NCBI RefSeq assembly: GCF_000695795.1 | Contig: NZ_JNCA01000024.1 | Coordinates: 27,206-91,205 of the forward strand | Length of the DNA: 64,000 nucleotides | Reading direction: 5' to 3' | Source: Flavobacterium seoulense | Lineage (GTDB): Bacteria > Bacteroidota > Bacteroidia > Flavobacteriales > Flavobacteriaceae | Part shown: positions 17,761-25,981 of the stretch, piece after piece | How the letters are laid out: each line of letters opens with the position of its first letter | How positions within the stretch are numbered: the stretch's first letter is position 1 | Translations under genes and position numbers: made by a program | Notes under the pieces: model-generated | Database searches by the model: none | What the model saw: the letters and a program-made list of their open reading frames with translations, nothing else | What the model was told of the DNA's origin: nothing

Positions 17761-17869
17761 AGTTTTTATTATTGGATAACTAAATATGATTAATCAGTTT
17801 TTATTATCTTAACATAATTATCTTTAATCTCAACTCAATCTTTTAATTACAAATTTTCTCTATTCTATA

Positions 17870-17913
17870 AATGAAAAAGTCTGTTCGAAAATTCCTTTCC
17901 AAACAGACTTTTA
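17870..17913 (-). terminator. Terminator of the B12-regulated epimerase/MetE-like operon
   Basis: An 11-base stem (AAAAGTCTGTT at 17875-17885 with 17902-17912), about 25 bases beyond the MetE-like stop on the minus strand, ending in a T-run on that strand. Confidence 0.75.
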
Positions 17914-17937
17914 TACAACTTTTTTAAGTCTTACTTT

Positions 17938-18930
17938 TTATGACAACGTTTTAGAAGCTTCTACTAAACGTTTCAACTTGGCATGCGTAATTTCGATAGG
18001 AACGTGTCCAAAACCACATTCGCTTGTCAAAATCAAACGCTCCGCCGGAAAATAATCCAAAGCTGGTCTAATACGCTCACGAATTTCCTCCACAGATTCT
18101 AATTCATCACTACGCTGATCGATAACTCCTAAAGCCAAATCTCCTTTGAAATCCCAAATATCGAATAATTCCAACATATTGTAGCTAAGTGTACAATGCT
18201 CTAACATCAATTCGTCAACAGGAACGGCTTTAAAAGCTTCCACTAAATCAGTGTATTTAGTAAAATAAACTCTTTTTCTTCTTGGATTTCCACCGCAAAC
18301 ATGCAATCCTATGCGTATTTTTTTAGGTAATGATTCGATTAATTCATTAAGAATTTCAGCAGCCCAAAGACTTTCTTCCGGAGATTCAGTCCACATAGGT
18401 TCATCAAATTGTACATGCTCACATCCTAAATTGATAGCCTCTACAATTTCTTCTCTCAACACATTAGCCCAGGCACGGCATAAAGACTGTGCATCAGGAT
18501 ACAAATCTTTACGTTCGTTAACACTAAAACGGTACAAAACGTGAGGTCCTGTTACGGTTAATTTCACATCAACCCCTCCCGGAGCAGCATCGCGGGCAAT
18601 TTTCCAGTTTCTGGCAGTTCCAAAACGTGGGTTTTTAAGTTCGCCAATAACTCTTGGACATTCAATTCCGAAACCGGCTGTACCGAAAGTAACTTTTGGC
18701 ATATCTTCGAAAGTAATACCATCAATACGTTTTTGGTAGAAATAATACATATTTTCACGGTATCCTTCTCCGTCAGTAATAGTATCTAATCCTAAATCGG
18801 CTTGGTCTTTAGCAGCCCATTTGATATAATTATCTACTTCTTCCTGATTCATAACCGGTCGTTTCATTGTATCTTCCAATTTTTCCGGACGGGGATAACT
18901 TCCCACTACTGTATTGCGAAATCCTGACAT
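17938..18930 (-). CDS. Standalone MetE-type (cobalamin-independent) methionine synthase domain protein
   Basis: A 330-residue protein matching only the C-terminal catalytic barrel of MetE, which is itself about 750 residues. The opening VVGSYPRP, the VQFDEP segment (173-178) and the expected zinc and thiol ligands are present: His210 and Cys212 in HVCGG, Glu244 in LMLEHC, and Cys305 in SECGFGH. Single-domain core-MetE proteins are known as folate-independent methionine synthases or methyltransferases using other methyl donors. The gene follows an NAD-dependent epimerase gene by 39 bases behind a cobalamin riboswitch, so it should be made when B12 is scarce. That supports a role in B12-free methyl transfer to homocysteine; the methyl donor is not evident. 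Confidence 0.8.
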   Translation of the reverse strand: MSGFRNTVVGSYPRPEKLEDTMKRPVMNQEEVDNYIKWAAKDQADLGLDTITDGEGYRENMYYFYQKRIDGITFEDMPKVTFGTAGFGIECPRVIGELKNPRFGTARNWKIARDAAPGGVDVKLTVTGPHVLYRFSVNERKDLYPDAQSLCRAWANVLREEIVEAINLGCEHVQFDEPMWTESPEESLWAAEILNELIESLPKKIRIGLHVCGGNPRRKRVYFTKYTDLVEAFKAVPVDELMLEHCTLSYNMLELFDIWDFKGDLALGVIDQRSDELESVEEIRERIRPALDYFPAERLILTSECGFGHVPIEITHAKLKRLVEASKTLS

Positions 18931-18969
18931 ATCATATAATATTTAAAAATCAATAAATGTAAAACTTTT

Positions 18970-19983
18970 TTAATAATTGAGCTGTAATTGCCTGTTACGG
19001 GCTTCCTCAATTTGTGTACTTATTCCGTCTTTTAATGATCGTGGAATAAAGTCAATTTCTTCTTCTAAACGGCTGCTATCACAACGATCGATTAATGAAG
19101 TACGCGGAACACTTTCTTCAAAATCATATTCAGCTTCAGGAACAATGCTTTGAACAGTCTGCATTAACTCTTCAGCTGTTACAGAATGTCCTCCATTGTT
19201 ATAAGCAAAATGATTCAATTTTGGTTTTAGAGCCAAACGTACAAACTGCTCTGCTACATCATCCACATAAATCCAACAGTCGCGGGAATCTTTCGAAAAA
19301 GGTAATTTTACTTTTTTACCAAGTGCGGGATTTGTAGCAAATTCGCAAGCCCAAAGAACCGATCCTCTCATGCGTCCATCGCCATAAACAATAGGCGGAC
19401 GCATTGCTGCAATACTCACTCCTTTGTTTTTAATATACTTTTGGGCTGTAAACTCGTTAAGCATTTTCATCACTCCATAAGTGTAAAAATGATCATCAAG
19501 AGAGCAATAATCTTCTTCTTTTACCGCATAATTTTCGTCACCATAAGCGCTGTGTTTAGCTCCATAAATGGTTTCGCTACTCGCAAAAACCAAACGAGCT
19601 AATTTATGATCGAATACCATATCAAACATATTAATCATTCCTAACATGTTGACAGAAGCACCACGATGATGATCAGCTTCAACCTCGGCACTCATCAGAT
19701 AAGCCAAATGAATGACATGAGTTATATCAGCGAATTGAGCAAATACATTCTTAACCTCATCTCGGTTTGAAACATCAAGATTAATAAATGAAGTTTGTTC
19801 AATTTGTTTCTTTATTTCGGCAAGTTTCGTCTCATCTTTTTGATGTTTTAAAAGCGCTATTTGTTTTGTCCATTCTATATTTAAACTCAAATCGGCAACT
19901 ACTACGGGAATTTTACGCTCCCATAAATTAACTACTACGCGTGCTCCAATAAATCCTGTACCTCCAGTAACTAAAAATTTCAT
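18970..19983 (-). CDS. NAD-dependent epimerase/dehydratase (extended SDR)
   Basis: A 337-residue extended short-chain dehydrogenase. The Rossmann motif TGGTGFIGARV is at residues 7-17. HVIHLAYLMS follows, then the catalytic region VFASSETIYG and YTYGVMK (the YxxxK pair). RPPIVYGDGR and DCWIYVDDVAEQFVRLAL complete the substrate half. Sugar-nucleotide epimerases share this layout, but no sugar genes are nearby. It is the first gene behind the cobalamin riboswitch and is followed by the MetE-like gene, so its substrate may belong to methyl or methionine metabolism. That is inference. Confidence 0.85.
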   Translation of the reverse strand: MKFLVTGGTGFIGARVVVNLWERKIPVVVADLSLNIEWTKQIALLKHQKDETKLAEIKKQIEQTSFINLDVSNRDEVKNVFAQFADITHVIHLAYLMSAEVEADHHRGASVNMLGMINMFDMVFDHKLARLVFASSETIYGAKHSAYGDENYAVKEEDYCSLDDHFYTYGVMKMLNEFTAQKYIKNKGVSIAAMRPPIVYGDGRMRGSVLWACEFATNPALGKKVKLPFSKDSRDCWIYVDDVAEQFVRLALKPKLNHFAYNNGGHSVTAEELMQTVQSIVPEAEYDFEESVPRTSLIDRCDSSRLEEEIDFIPRSLKDGISTQIEEARNRQLQLNY

Positions 19984-20153
19984 AAAATTGTTTTTATGTT
20001 TGTGTTAAACAGTTTTGTTGAAATGTTAAGCGAAAAAGTGGGAAGAAAATGTGAATAGATAAATAGTGATACAAGAAACCTAACTATTTTCTGAGTATCT
20101 ATATAAAACACATTGATCTGACCTAAGCTTCATATCGCGAAAGCATTGTCTAT

Positions 20154-20320
20154 ACGGATTAGGCAGGTATCCTGACTTGTAACAGTTTTTATCGTCCTTC
20201 CCGCTTTTAGCAGTGGAGCACTTGGATAAAACCTTTTAAATGTTACTTACAGTTGCGCGACAGTTCGTGATTTACACACGATTCCCTTTTAATTTACAGC
20301 TAAGTAAAACCGAATCCAAT
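20154..20320 (-). ncRNA. Cobalamin (B12) riboswitch
   Basis: Read on the minus strand, the region has the conserved core in order: P1 arm GGATTCGG (near 20312-20319), GGGAATC (20280-20286), CGCGCAACTGTAAG (about 20246-20259), CCACTG (about 20210-20215), GGGAAGG (near 20196-20202), then the B12 box AGTCAGGATACCTGCC (20162-20177) and the closing AATCC. This matches the class of riboswitches that turn off genes when adenosyl- or methylcobalamin is bound. About 170 bases separate it from the epimerase ATG. No strong intrinsic terminator is visible there, so control could be translational. A TTAGG/CCTAA pair (20159-20163 and 20122-20126) may belong to the switching stem. Confidence 0.92.
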
Positions 20321-20500
20321 CGAAAAAATATATAAGAAACTAAATCTTTCAACTAGTTTAATATTCTATGCAAAGTTAATCCATATACACAAATAACTAA
20401 ACAATAACGTTAAATAAGACTTTTTAACCACAAAAACCCATATTAAAGCATTATTAACTTTTTTATAGGTATTTTTGACATCATAAAAGATTTTTACGCC

Positions 20501-20962
20501 ATGGAAGAACTGGATACAATAGACTTACAATTATTAAAAATACTAGGAAATAATTCTAATCAAACCATTAAAGAGTTAGCCTTGCAGGTAAACTTGTCAC
20601 CAACACCAGTATTACAACGTGTAAAAAGATTAGAAAACAATGGTTACATTAAAAAATACATTGCTTTACTCGATTATGAAAAATTCAGCCATGGATTTAT
20701 CGTTTTTTGCAATATAAAACTCAAACAACATGATAAAAACATTGGTCACAATTTTGTGGAAGATATCATGAAAATAGACGAAGTAATCGAATGTTATAAT
20801 GTTTCCGGAGATTATGATTTTATTCTGAAAGTATTTGCCAGAGACATGAAACATTATCAGAATTTCGTATTTAACAAACTAGGTTCCGTGGAAAGTATTG
20901 GCAGTACGCACAGTTCTTTTGTAATGGCGGAGATTAAAAACCTACATAATATAAGTCTATAA
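20501..20962 (+). CDS. Lrp/AsnC-family transcriptional regulator
   Basis: A 153-residue protein with the usual two parts. The N-terminal helix-turn-helix is at residues 1-60 (LDTIDLQLLKILGNNSNQTIKELA, then LSPTPVLQRVKRLENNGYI). The RAM ligand-binding domain follows (VIECYNVSGDYDFILKVFARDM). The family responds to amino acids. It is divergent from the B12-riboswitch-controlled operon, sharing a ~500-base intergenic region, and ends at a bidirectional terminator before tRNA-Pro. Control of the MetE-like operon is possible but not shown. Confidence 0.93.
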   Translation: MEELDTIDLQLLKILGNNSNQTIKELALQVNLSPTPVLQRVKRLENNGYIKKYIALLDYEKFSHGFIVFCNIKLKQHDKNIGHNFVEDIMKIDEVIECYNVSGDYDFILKVFARDMKHYQNFVFNKLGSVESIGSTHSSFVMAEIKNLHNISL

Positions 20963-21031
20963 ATCCCAAATTTTGAAAGTACTAAATCCCAATTGCTCAA
21001 AAATCTGAAAAATTTGTCTCAGACAAAAATT

Positions 21032-21065
21032 AAAAAAGCCGTTTCAAAATTGAAACGGCTTTTTT
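21032..21065. terminator. Bidirectional terminator between lrp-like gene and tRNA-Pro
   Basis: A perfect stem: AAAAAAGCCGTTTCA at 21032-21046 pairs with 21051-21065 around a 4-base loop. It follows the 3' end of the minus-strand tRNA by one base, so it serves the tRNA and the Lrp-like gene. Confidence 0.85.
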
Positions 21066-21066
21066 G

Positions 21067-21141
21067 TCGGGGTGGCAGGATTCGAACCTGCGGCCTCCTG
21101 CTCCCAAAGCAGGCGCGATAACCGGGCTACGCTACACCCCG
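21067..21141 (-). tRNA. tRNA-Pro (anticodon UGG)
   Basis: The minus strand folds into a cloverleaf. The acceptor stem is CGGGGTG paired with CACCCCG. The anticodon stem CCTGC/GCAGG encloses TTTGGGA, giving anticodon TGG. The T arm is GCAGG-TTCGAAT-CCTGC and the discriminator is A. CCA is not encoded and would be added enzymatically. Length is 75 bases without CCA. Confidence 0.96.
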
Positions 21142-21342
21142 TAACGCGGGTGCAAATATACAACTCTTTTTTGCTTATGCAAGCTATAAATCAAAAATAA
21201 AATTTCATTTTTAAAATTAGCCAGAATTACGAACCAGATTTTCTCAAAACACCACAAATCAAGCTTTAACAAATGTTAACAAAATAGATTTTCAGAAACC
21301 ATAATAAATTGTATTTTTACCGTTCAAAATTATAGAAAATAA

Positions 21343-22110
21343 ATGGGTAAAATCATCGCGATTGCTAATCAAAAAGGAGGCGTTGGAAAGACTACAACAT
21401 CTGTAAATCTTGCCGCTTCCCTAGGTGTTTTAGAAAAGAAAGTATTATTAATAGATGCTGATCCTCAAGCTAATGCCAGCTCTGGGTTAGGTATTGATGT
21501 AGAAACTGTAGAAATTGGTACTTACCAAATTCTGGAACACAGTAATACACCAAAAGAAGCTGTTATAACATGTTCAGCTCCAAACGTAGATGTTATCCCT
21601 GCTCATATTGACCTTGTGGCTATCGAAATTGAATTAGTAGACAAGGAAAATAGAGAATACATGCTTAAAAAAGCATTAGAAAGCGTAAAAGACGAATATG
21701 ATTATATCATTATTGACTGTGCTCCTTCTCTAGGTTTATTAACCTTAAATGCTTTAACAGCCGCTGATTCAGTAGTTATTCCTATTCAATGTGAATATTT
21801 TGCATTAGAAGGTTTAGGGAAATTATTAAATACAATAAAGAGTATCCAAAAAATTCATAATCCTGAATTAGACATCGAAGGTTTATTATTAACCATGTAT
21901 GATTCGAGATTACGCCTGTCAAATCAGGTAGTTGAAGAAGTTCAAAAGCATTTTAACGATATGGTTTTTGAAACTATCATTCAACGAAATGTAAAATTAA
22001 GTGAAGCTCCTAGTTTTGGCGAAAGCATTATAAACTATGACGCTACGAGCAAAGGTGCAACTAATTATTTACACCTGGCTCAGGAAATCATAAAGAAAAA
22101 CATTCAATAA
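21343..22110 (+). CDS. parA: Chromosome-partitioning ATPase ParA/Soj
   Basis: A 255-residue P-loop ATPase with the deviant Walker A motif KGGVGKTTT at residues 10-18, DADPQAN (A' motif), YDYIIIDCAPSLG (Walker B) and the late segment IQRNVKLSEAPSFG that is typical of Soj. It forms ATP-dependent dimers on nucleoid DNA and moves ParB-parS complexes. It is followed after 4 bases by parB, the normal chromosomal pair. No parS site of the usual TGTTTCACGTGAAACA form was noticed nearby. Confidence 0.97.
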   Translation: MGKIIAIANQKGGVGKTTTSVNLAASLGVLEKKVLLIDADPQANASSGLGIDVETVEIGTYQILEHSNTPKEAVITCSAPNVDVIPAHIDLVAIEIELVDKENREYMLKKALESVKDEYDYIIIDCAPSLGLLTLNALTAADSVVIPIQCEYFALEGLGKLLNTIKSIQKIHNPELDIEGLLLTMYDSRLRLSNQVVEEVQKHFNDMVFETIIQRNVKLSEAPSFGESIINYDATSKGATNYLHLAQEIIKKNIQ

Positions 22111-22114
22111 TTGT

Positions 22115-23014
22115 ATGACAAAAGCGATAAAAAAACAGGCTTTAGGAAGAGGTTTATCAGCATTATTAAAAGATCCGGACAACGATATTAAATCTGTAGA
22201 CGATAAAAATGCAGATAAAGTTGTTGGGAATATTATTGAACTTGAAATTGAATCTATTGAAATAAATCCGTTTCAGCCCAGAAGCAATTTCAATGAAGAA
22301 TCTTTAAAAGAATTAGCTACTTCGATCAAAGAATTAGGCGTAATTCAACCTATTACTGTTCGAAAATTAGACTTTAATAAATACCAGTTAATTTCCGGAG
22401 AACGCCGTTTGCGTGCTTCTAAATTAATAGGTCTTGCCACTATTCCTGCTTACATCAGAATTGCTAATGACAATGAATCATTAGTAATGGCATTGGTAGA
22501 GAACATTCAGCGTCATGACTTAGATCCTATTGAGATTGCGCTTTCGTACCAACGTTTAATGGACGAAATCCAGTTAACTCAGGAACAAATGAGCGAGCGT
22601 GTGGGAAAAAAACGTTCTACAATTGCTAACTATTTACGCCTTTTAAAACTGGATCCGATTATTCAAACTGGTATTCGCGACGGTTTTATTAGTATGGGAC
22701 ACGGTAGAGCAATTATTAATATCGAAGATTTAGATGCACAAACTGATATTTATCAAAAAATTGTAAGTCAGAATCTTTCTGTTCGTGACACCGAAGCTTT
22801 GGTTAAAAATTATCACGATAGTTTAAAACCAAAACCTGCTGTAAAAGCAAAAGCAGCTTCTTTTGACATTGATGATAGTCAGAAAAAGATTTTCAATAAC
22901 TATTTTGGAAACTTAGTTGATATTAAAGTAGCGACTAACGGAAAAGGGAAAATTACGATTCCATTTCAGTCTCAAGACGATTTTAATCGAATAATCGAAT
23001 TAATCAAGGGATAG
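22115..23014 (+). CDS. parB: Chromosome-partitioning protein ParB
   Basis: A 299-residue ParB/Spo0J protein. The start LGRGLSALL is the usual ParA-interacting N-terminus. The ParB/sulfiredoxin domain covers residues 43-135 (INPFQPRSNF, GERRLRASKL, ALVENIQRHDL). The helix-turn-helix follows (TQEQMSERVGKKRSTIANYLRLL). The short C-terminal dimerization region ends GKITIPFQSQDDFNRIIELI. The stop TAG overlaps the GTG start of the next gene by one base, so translation is probably coupled. Confidence 0.96.
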   Translation: MTKAIKKQALGRGLSALLKDPDNDIKSVDDKNADKVVGNIIELEIESIEINPFQPRSNFNEESLKELATSIKELGVIQPITVRKLDFNKYQLISGERRLRASKLIGLATIPAYIRIANDNESLVMALVENIQRHDLDPIEIALSYQRLMDEIQLTQEQMSERVGKKRSTIANYLRLLKLDPIIQTGIRDGFISMGHGRAIINIEDLDAQTDIYQKIVSQNLSVRDTEALVKNYHDSLKPKPAVKAKAASFDIDDSQKKIFNNYFGNLVDIKVATNGKGKITIPFQSQDDFNRIIELIKG

Positions 23015-23574
23015 TGAATAAATTTATTTCCATAGCACTATTTCTTATTATTTTAAGCAATACCGCTGCATTGGCACAAAAAAAAGCCGAATCAGATGAA
23101 GTTGCTCAGGATACTTTAAAGTCAATAGATATTGATCCGTTAACTCCCGCCAAAGCAGCATTTTATTCAGCTGTTATTCCTGGTTTGGGTCAGGTTTATA
23201 ATAAAAGATACTGGAAAGTTCCTTTGGTTTATGGTGCTATAGGAACGAGTCTTTATTTTTATTTAGACAGTAATAAAAAGTACCATCAATTTAGAGATGA
23301 ATACAAACGCAGATTAGAAGGAAAACCCTCTGCAGAATATGACTATTTGGATGATTCCAGATTAATTTCGGCACAAAAATTCTATCAGCGTAATCGTGAT
23401 TTATCTTCTTTATTTGTCGTTGGTTTTTATGTTCTCAATATTATTGATGCCAATGTTGATGCAGCTTTAATGCAATTTAACGTAGACGATCGATTATCGA
23501 TAAAGCCTACTATTTATCAAAACAATCTTAACTATAAAACTAATGTAGGGCTAAACCTTAGTTATAACTTTTAA
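23014..23574 (+). CDS. DUF5683 membrane protein
   Basis: A 186-residue protein starting at a GTG that shares one base with the parB stop; no better start exists. A signal peptide (NKFISIALFLIILSNTAALAQ) is followed by the DUF5683 core PAKAAFYSAVIPGLGQVYNKRYWKVPLVYGAIG with two short hydrophobic segments. The function is unknown. It sits between parB and dapB, an arrangement common in flavobacteria. Confidence 0.85.
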   Translation: MNKFISIALFLIILSNTAALAQKKAESDEVAQDTLKSIDIDPLTPAKAAFYSAVIPGLGQVYNKRYWKVPLVYGAIGTSLYFYLDSNKKYHQFRDEYKRRLEGKPSAEYDYLDDSRLISAQKFYQRNRDLSSLFVVGFYVLNIIDANVDAALMQFNVDDRLSIKPTIYQNNLNYKTNVGLNLSYNF

Positions 23575-23629
23575 TCGAATACAAAAAAATTGACACACTC
23601 AATTTTTTAATAATTTAATACAATACACA

Positions 23630-24331
23630 ATGAAAATCGCGCTTTTAGGATACGGAAAAATGGGTCAGGTAATTGAAAGAATTGCTCTGGAAAGAGGTCA
23701 TGAAATTGTTTTGAAAAAAGACGAATTCAACACTTACGACGGACTTTCAAATGCTGATGTTGCTATTGATTTTAGCGTTCCTATGGCAGCCGTTGATAAT
23801 ATTTCAGCTTGTTTCAACAACAATGTTCCTGTAGTTTCAGGAACTACAGGATGGTTAGACCGTTATGACGAAATGATTGCTTTATGCAAAGAAAAAAATG
23901 GTGGTTTCATTTCGAGCTCAAACTTTAGTTTAGGAGTAAATTTATTCTTTGGTCTAAACGAATATTTAGCAAAAATGATGGCTAACATTGACGGATATAA
24001 TGTTAGTATGGAAGAAATTCATCATATCCATAAATTAGATGCACCAAGCGGAACAGCCATTTCATTAGCGCAAGGTGTTATTGAAAACACTAAATATAAA
24101 AACTGGACTCTTGAAAACGGAACTGAAAATGACATTCATATCGAAGCGGTTCGTACAGGTGAAGTTCCGGGAACACATACTGTAACCTATGATTCCGGTA
24201 TTGACAGTATCGAAATTAAGCATACTGCACACAACCGTGAAGGATTTGCTCTTGGAGCAGTAATCGCTGCCGAATGGTTAGCCGGAAAACAAGGAATTTT
24301 CAGCATGAGAGATGTGCTTAACATTCAATAA
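23630..24331 (+). CDS. dapB: 4-hydroxy-tetrahydrodipicolinate reductase
   Basis: A 233-residue enzyme of the diaminopimelate/lysine route that reduces the DapA product with NAD(P)H. The nucleotide-binding motif GYGKMGQ is at residues 7-13. VVSGTTGW follows. The catalytic segment EEIHHIHKLDAPSGTA spans 128-143, with His131/His132 and Lys135 as the proton donor and substrate ligands. It is at the short end of the DapB size range. It lies between the parAB-DUF5683 run and the signal peptidase genes, as in many Bacteroidetes. Confidence 0.96.
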   Translation: MKIALLGYGKMGQVIERIALERGHEIVLKKDEFNTYDGLSNADVAIDFSVPMAAVDNISACFNNNVPVVSGTTGWLDRYDEMIALCKEKNGGFISSSNFSLGVNLFFGLNEYLAKMMANIDGYNVSMEEIHHIHKLDAPSGTAISLAQGVIENTKYKNWTLENGTENDIHIEAVRTGEVPGTHTVTYDSGIDSIEIKHTAHNREGFALGAVIAAEWLAGKQGIFSMRDVLNIQ

Positions 24332-24365
24332 TCCAACAAAAATTAATCTTTAATTTAAAAGAACT

Positions 24366-25943
24366 ATGACACTATATCAATGGTTTGTATTTTTTCTTAT
24401 TATTCAAGTTGTTCATTTTTTAGGAACTTGGAAACTATATGAAGCAGCAGGAAGAAAAAAATGGGAAGCTGCAATACCTGTATATAATGCTATTGTTTTG
24501 ATGAAAATCATCGGCCGACCTACATGGTGGACTTTATTGCTTTTTATTCCAATTATTAACCTGATTATGTTTCCGGTTATTTGGGTAGAAACATTAAGAA
24601 GTTTTGGAAAAAACAGTCAGCTTGACACTATTTTAGGAATTGTAACTTGCGGATTATACATCTATTATATTAATTATACTCAAAAATTAAACTACAATAG
24701 AGATAGAAATTTAGATTCAAAAAACAAATCAGCCGATACAGTAAGTTCTTTATTATTTGCTATAATAGTAGCCACTTTAGTCCATACTTATTTTATACAA
24801 CCTTATACAATTCCAACTTCTTCATTAGAAAAATCATTACTAGTAGGTGATTTTCTTTTTGTGAGTAAAGTAAATTATGGAGCCCGAGTTCCTATGACAA
24901 CAGTTGCTTTACCAATGGTGCATGACTCTATTCCTATGCTTAAAAGGAAATCGTATTTAAGTTGGCCACAATTACCTTATTTAAGATTACCGGGAATTGA
25001 AGATCGTATTGAACGTACTGATATAGTTGTTTTTAACTGGCCAGTTGATACCGTTTACAAATTCCGCCAAGCTATCGGAATACCTGGTATTATCAAACCT
25101 ATTGATAAGGAATCAAATTATGTAAAACGTTGTGTGGGTATTCCTGGCGATAGCTTAGCAATAAAAGACGGAACTATTTATATTAATGGAAAGGTTTTAC
25201 AACTTCCAGAACGTGCTAAACCTCAATTCTCATATGCAGTAGGAATTGACACTAAAAATCCTCCTGCTAATTTAGAAAATCTAATTAGAGAAATGGATAT
25301 TACAGATGGTGTAGGCATTAATGATTCGAGAGATACTATTTATTTTAGAGCATTAACTGCTGCAGGAGCTGAAAGATTAAAAAATACTTCAGGAGTAACT
25401 ATTGTCAAAAGACAAATTTCACGAGGACCAGAAGCTGGCATTTTTCCTCACATAAATAAATGGAATGCAGATAATTTTGGTCCAATTTACATTCCACAAA
25501 AAGGAAAAACAGTTGCACTTACATTAGAAAGTTTACCTTTTTACGAAAGAATTATCACCACATATGAAAAGGATGACAACGGTAATCCAAATGACTTAAA
25601 AGTTACTGGAAACGAAATTAGATTAAAAGGAAAAGTAATTAATAGCTATACGTTTAAACAGGATTATTACTGGATGATGGGAGACAACCGCCATAATTCT
25701 GAAGATAGTCGTTACTGGGGTTACGTTCCTGCAGATCATATCGTAGGAAAACCTGTTTTCATCTGGATGAGTTGGGATACTAACGGAAAAGGAATAAATA
25801 AAGTACGTTGGGACAGAGTTTTCACAACTGTAAGTGGCGAAGGTCAGCCACAATCTTATTTCAAAATTTTCTTAATTCTGTTAGGTATATTCTTCGTTGG
25901 TGAATATTTTTGGAAAAAAAGAAAAGAGAAAAATAACATATAG
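24366..25943 (+). CDS. lepB: Signal peptidase I with N-terminal DUF5684 membrane domain (copy 1)
   Basis: A 525-residue protein. Residues 1-105 hold three membrane helices of DUF5684 type (AIPVYNAIVLMKIIGRPTWW). The peptidase begins at about residue 125 with its own helix. The catalytic serine is Ser153 in PTSSLEKSLLVGDFLF. The general-base lysine is Lys254 in NYVKRCVGIPGDS. The late box is WMMGDNRHNSEDSRYWG near residue 440. A final helix precedes a Lys-rich tail. The enzyme removes Sec/Tat signal peptides outside the inner membrane. It is much longer than typical LepB because of the N-terminal domain and inserted segments, as in other Bacteroidetes. A second full-length copy starts 39 bases after its stop. 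Confidence 0.93.
   Translation: MTLYQWFVFFLIIQVVHFLGTWKLYEAAGRKKWEAAIPVYNAIVLMKIIGRPTWWTLLLFIPIINLIMFPVIWVETLRSFGKNSQLDTILGIVTCGLYIYYINYTQKLNYNRDRNLDSKNKSADTVSSLLFAIIVATLVHTYFIQPYTIPTSSLEKSLLVGDFLFVSKVNYGARVPMTTVALPMVHDSIPMLKRKSYLSWPQLPYLRLPGIEDRIERTDIVVFNWPVDTVYKFRQAIGIPGIIKPIDKESNYVKRCVGIPGDSLAIKDGTIYINGKVLQLPERAKPQFSYAVGIDTKNPPANLENLIREMDITDGVGINDSRDTIYFRALTAAGAERLKNTSGVTIVKRQISRGPEAGIFPHINKWNADNFGPIYIPQKGKTVALTLESLPFYERIITTYEKDDNGNPNDLKVTGNEIRLKGKVINSYTFKQDYYWMMGDNRHNSEDSRYWGYVPADHIVGKPVFIWMSWDTNGKGINKVRWDRVFTTVSGEGQPQSYFKIFLILLGIFFVGEYFWKKRKEKNNI
24462..24640 (+). repeat. Near-identical direct repeat shared by the two lepB genes
   Basis: This 179-base segment matches 26078-26256 with, by eye, only two silent differences. 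Flanking parts of the two genes differ much more. It encodes the DUF5684 membrane region. The pattern looks like recent gene conversion within a tandem duplication. Confidence 0.85.
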
Positions 25944-25981
25944 TTTATATTCAAAGTTCATAAAGTTGTAATAAAATTATC

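Noticed and set aside
21343..23014. Plasmid origin suggested by parA-parB
   Set aside because: The pair is flanked by housekeeping genes (dapB, lepB, tRNA-Pro) in an order typical of flavobacterial chromosomes, and no replication initiator gene is seen.
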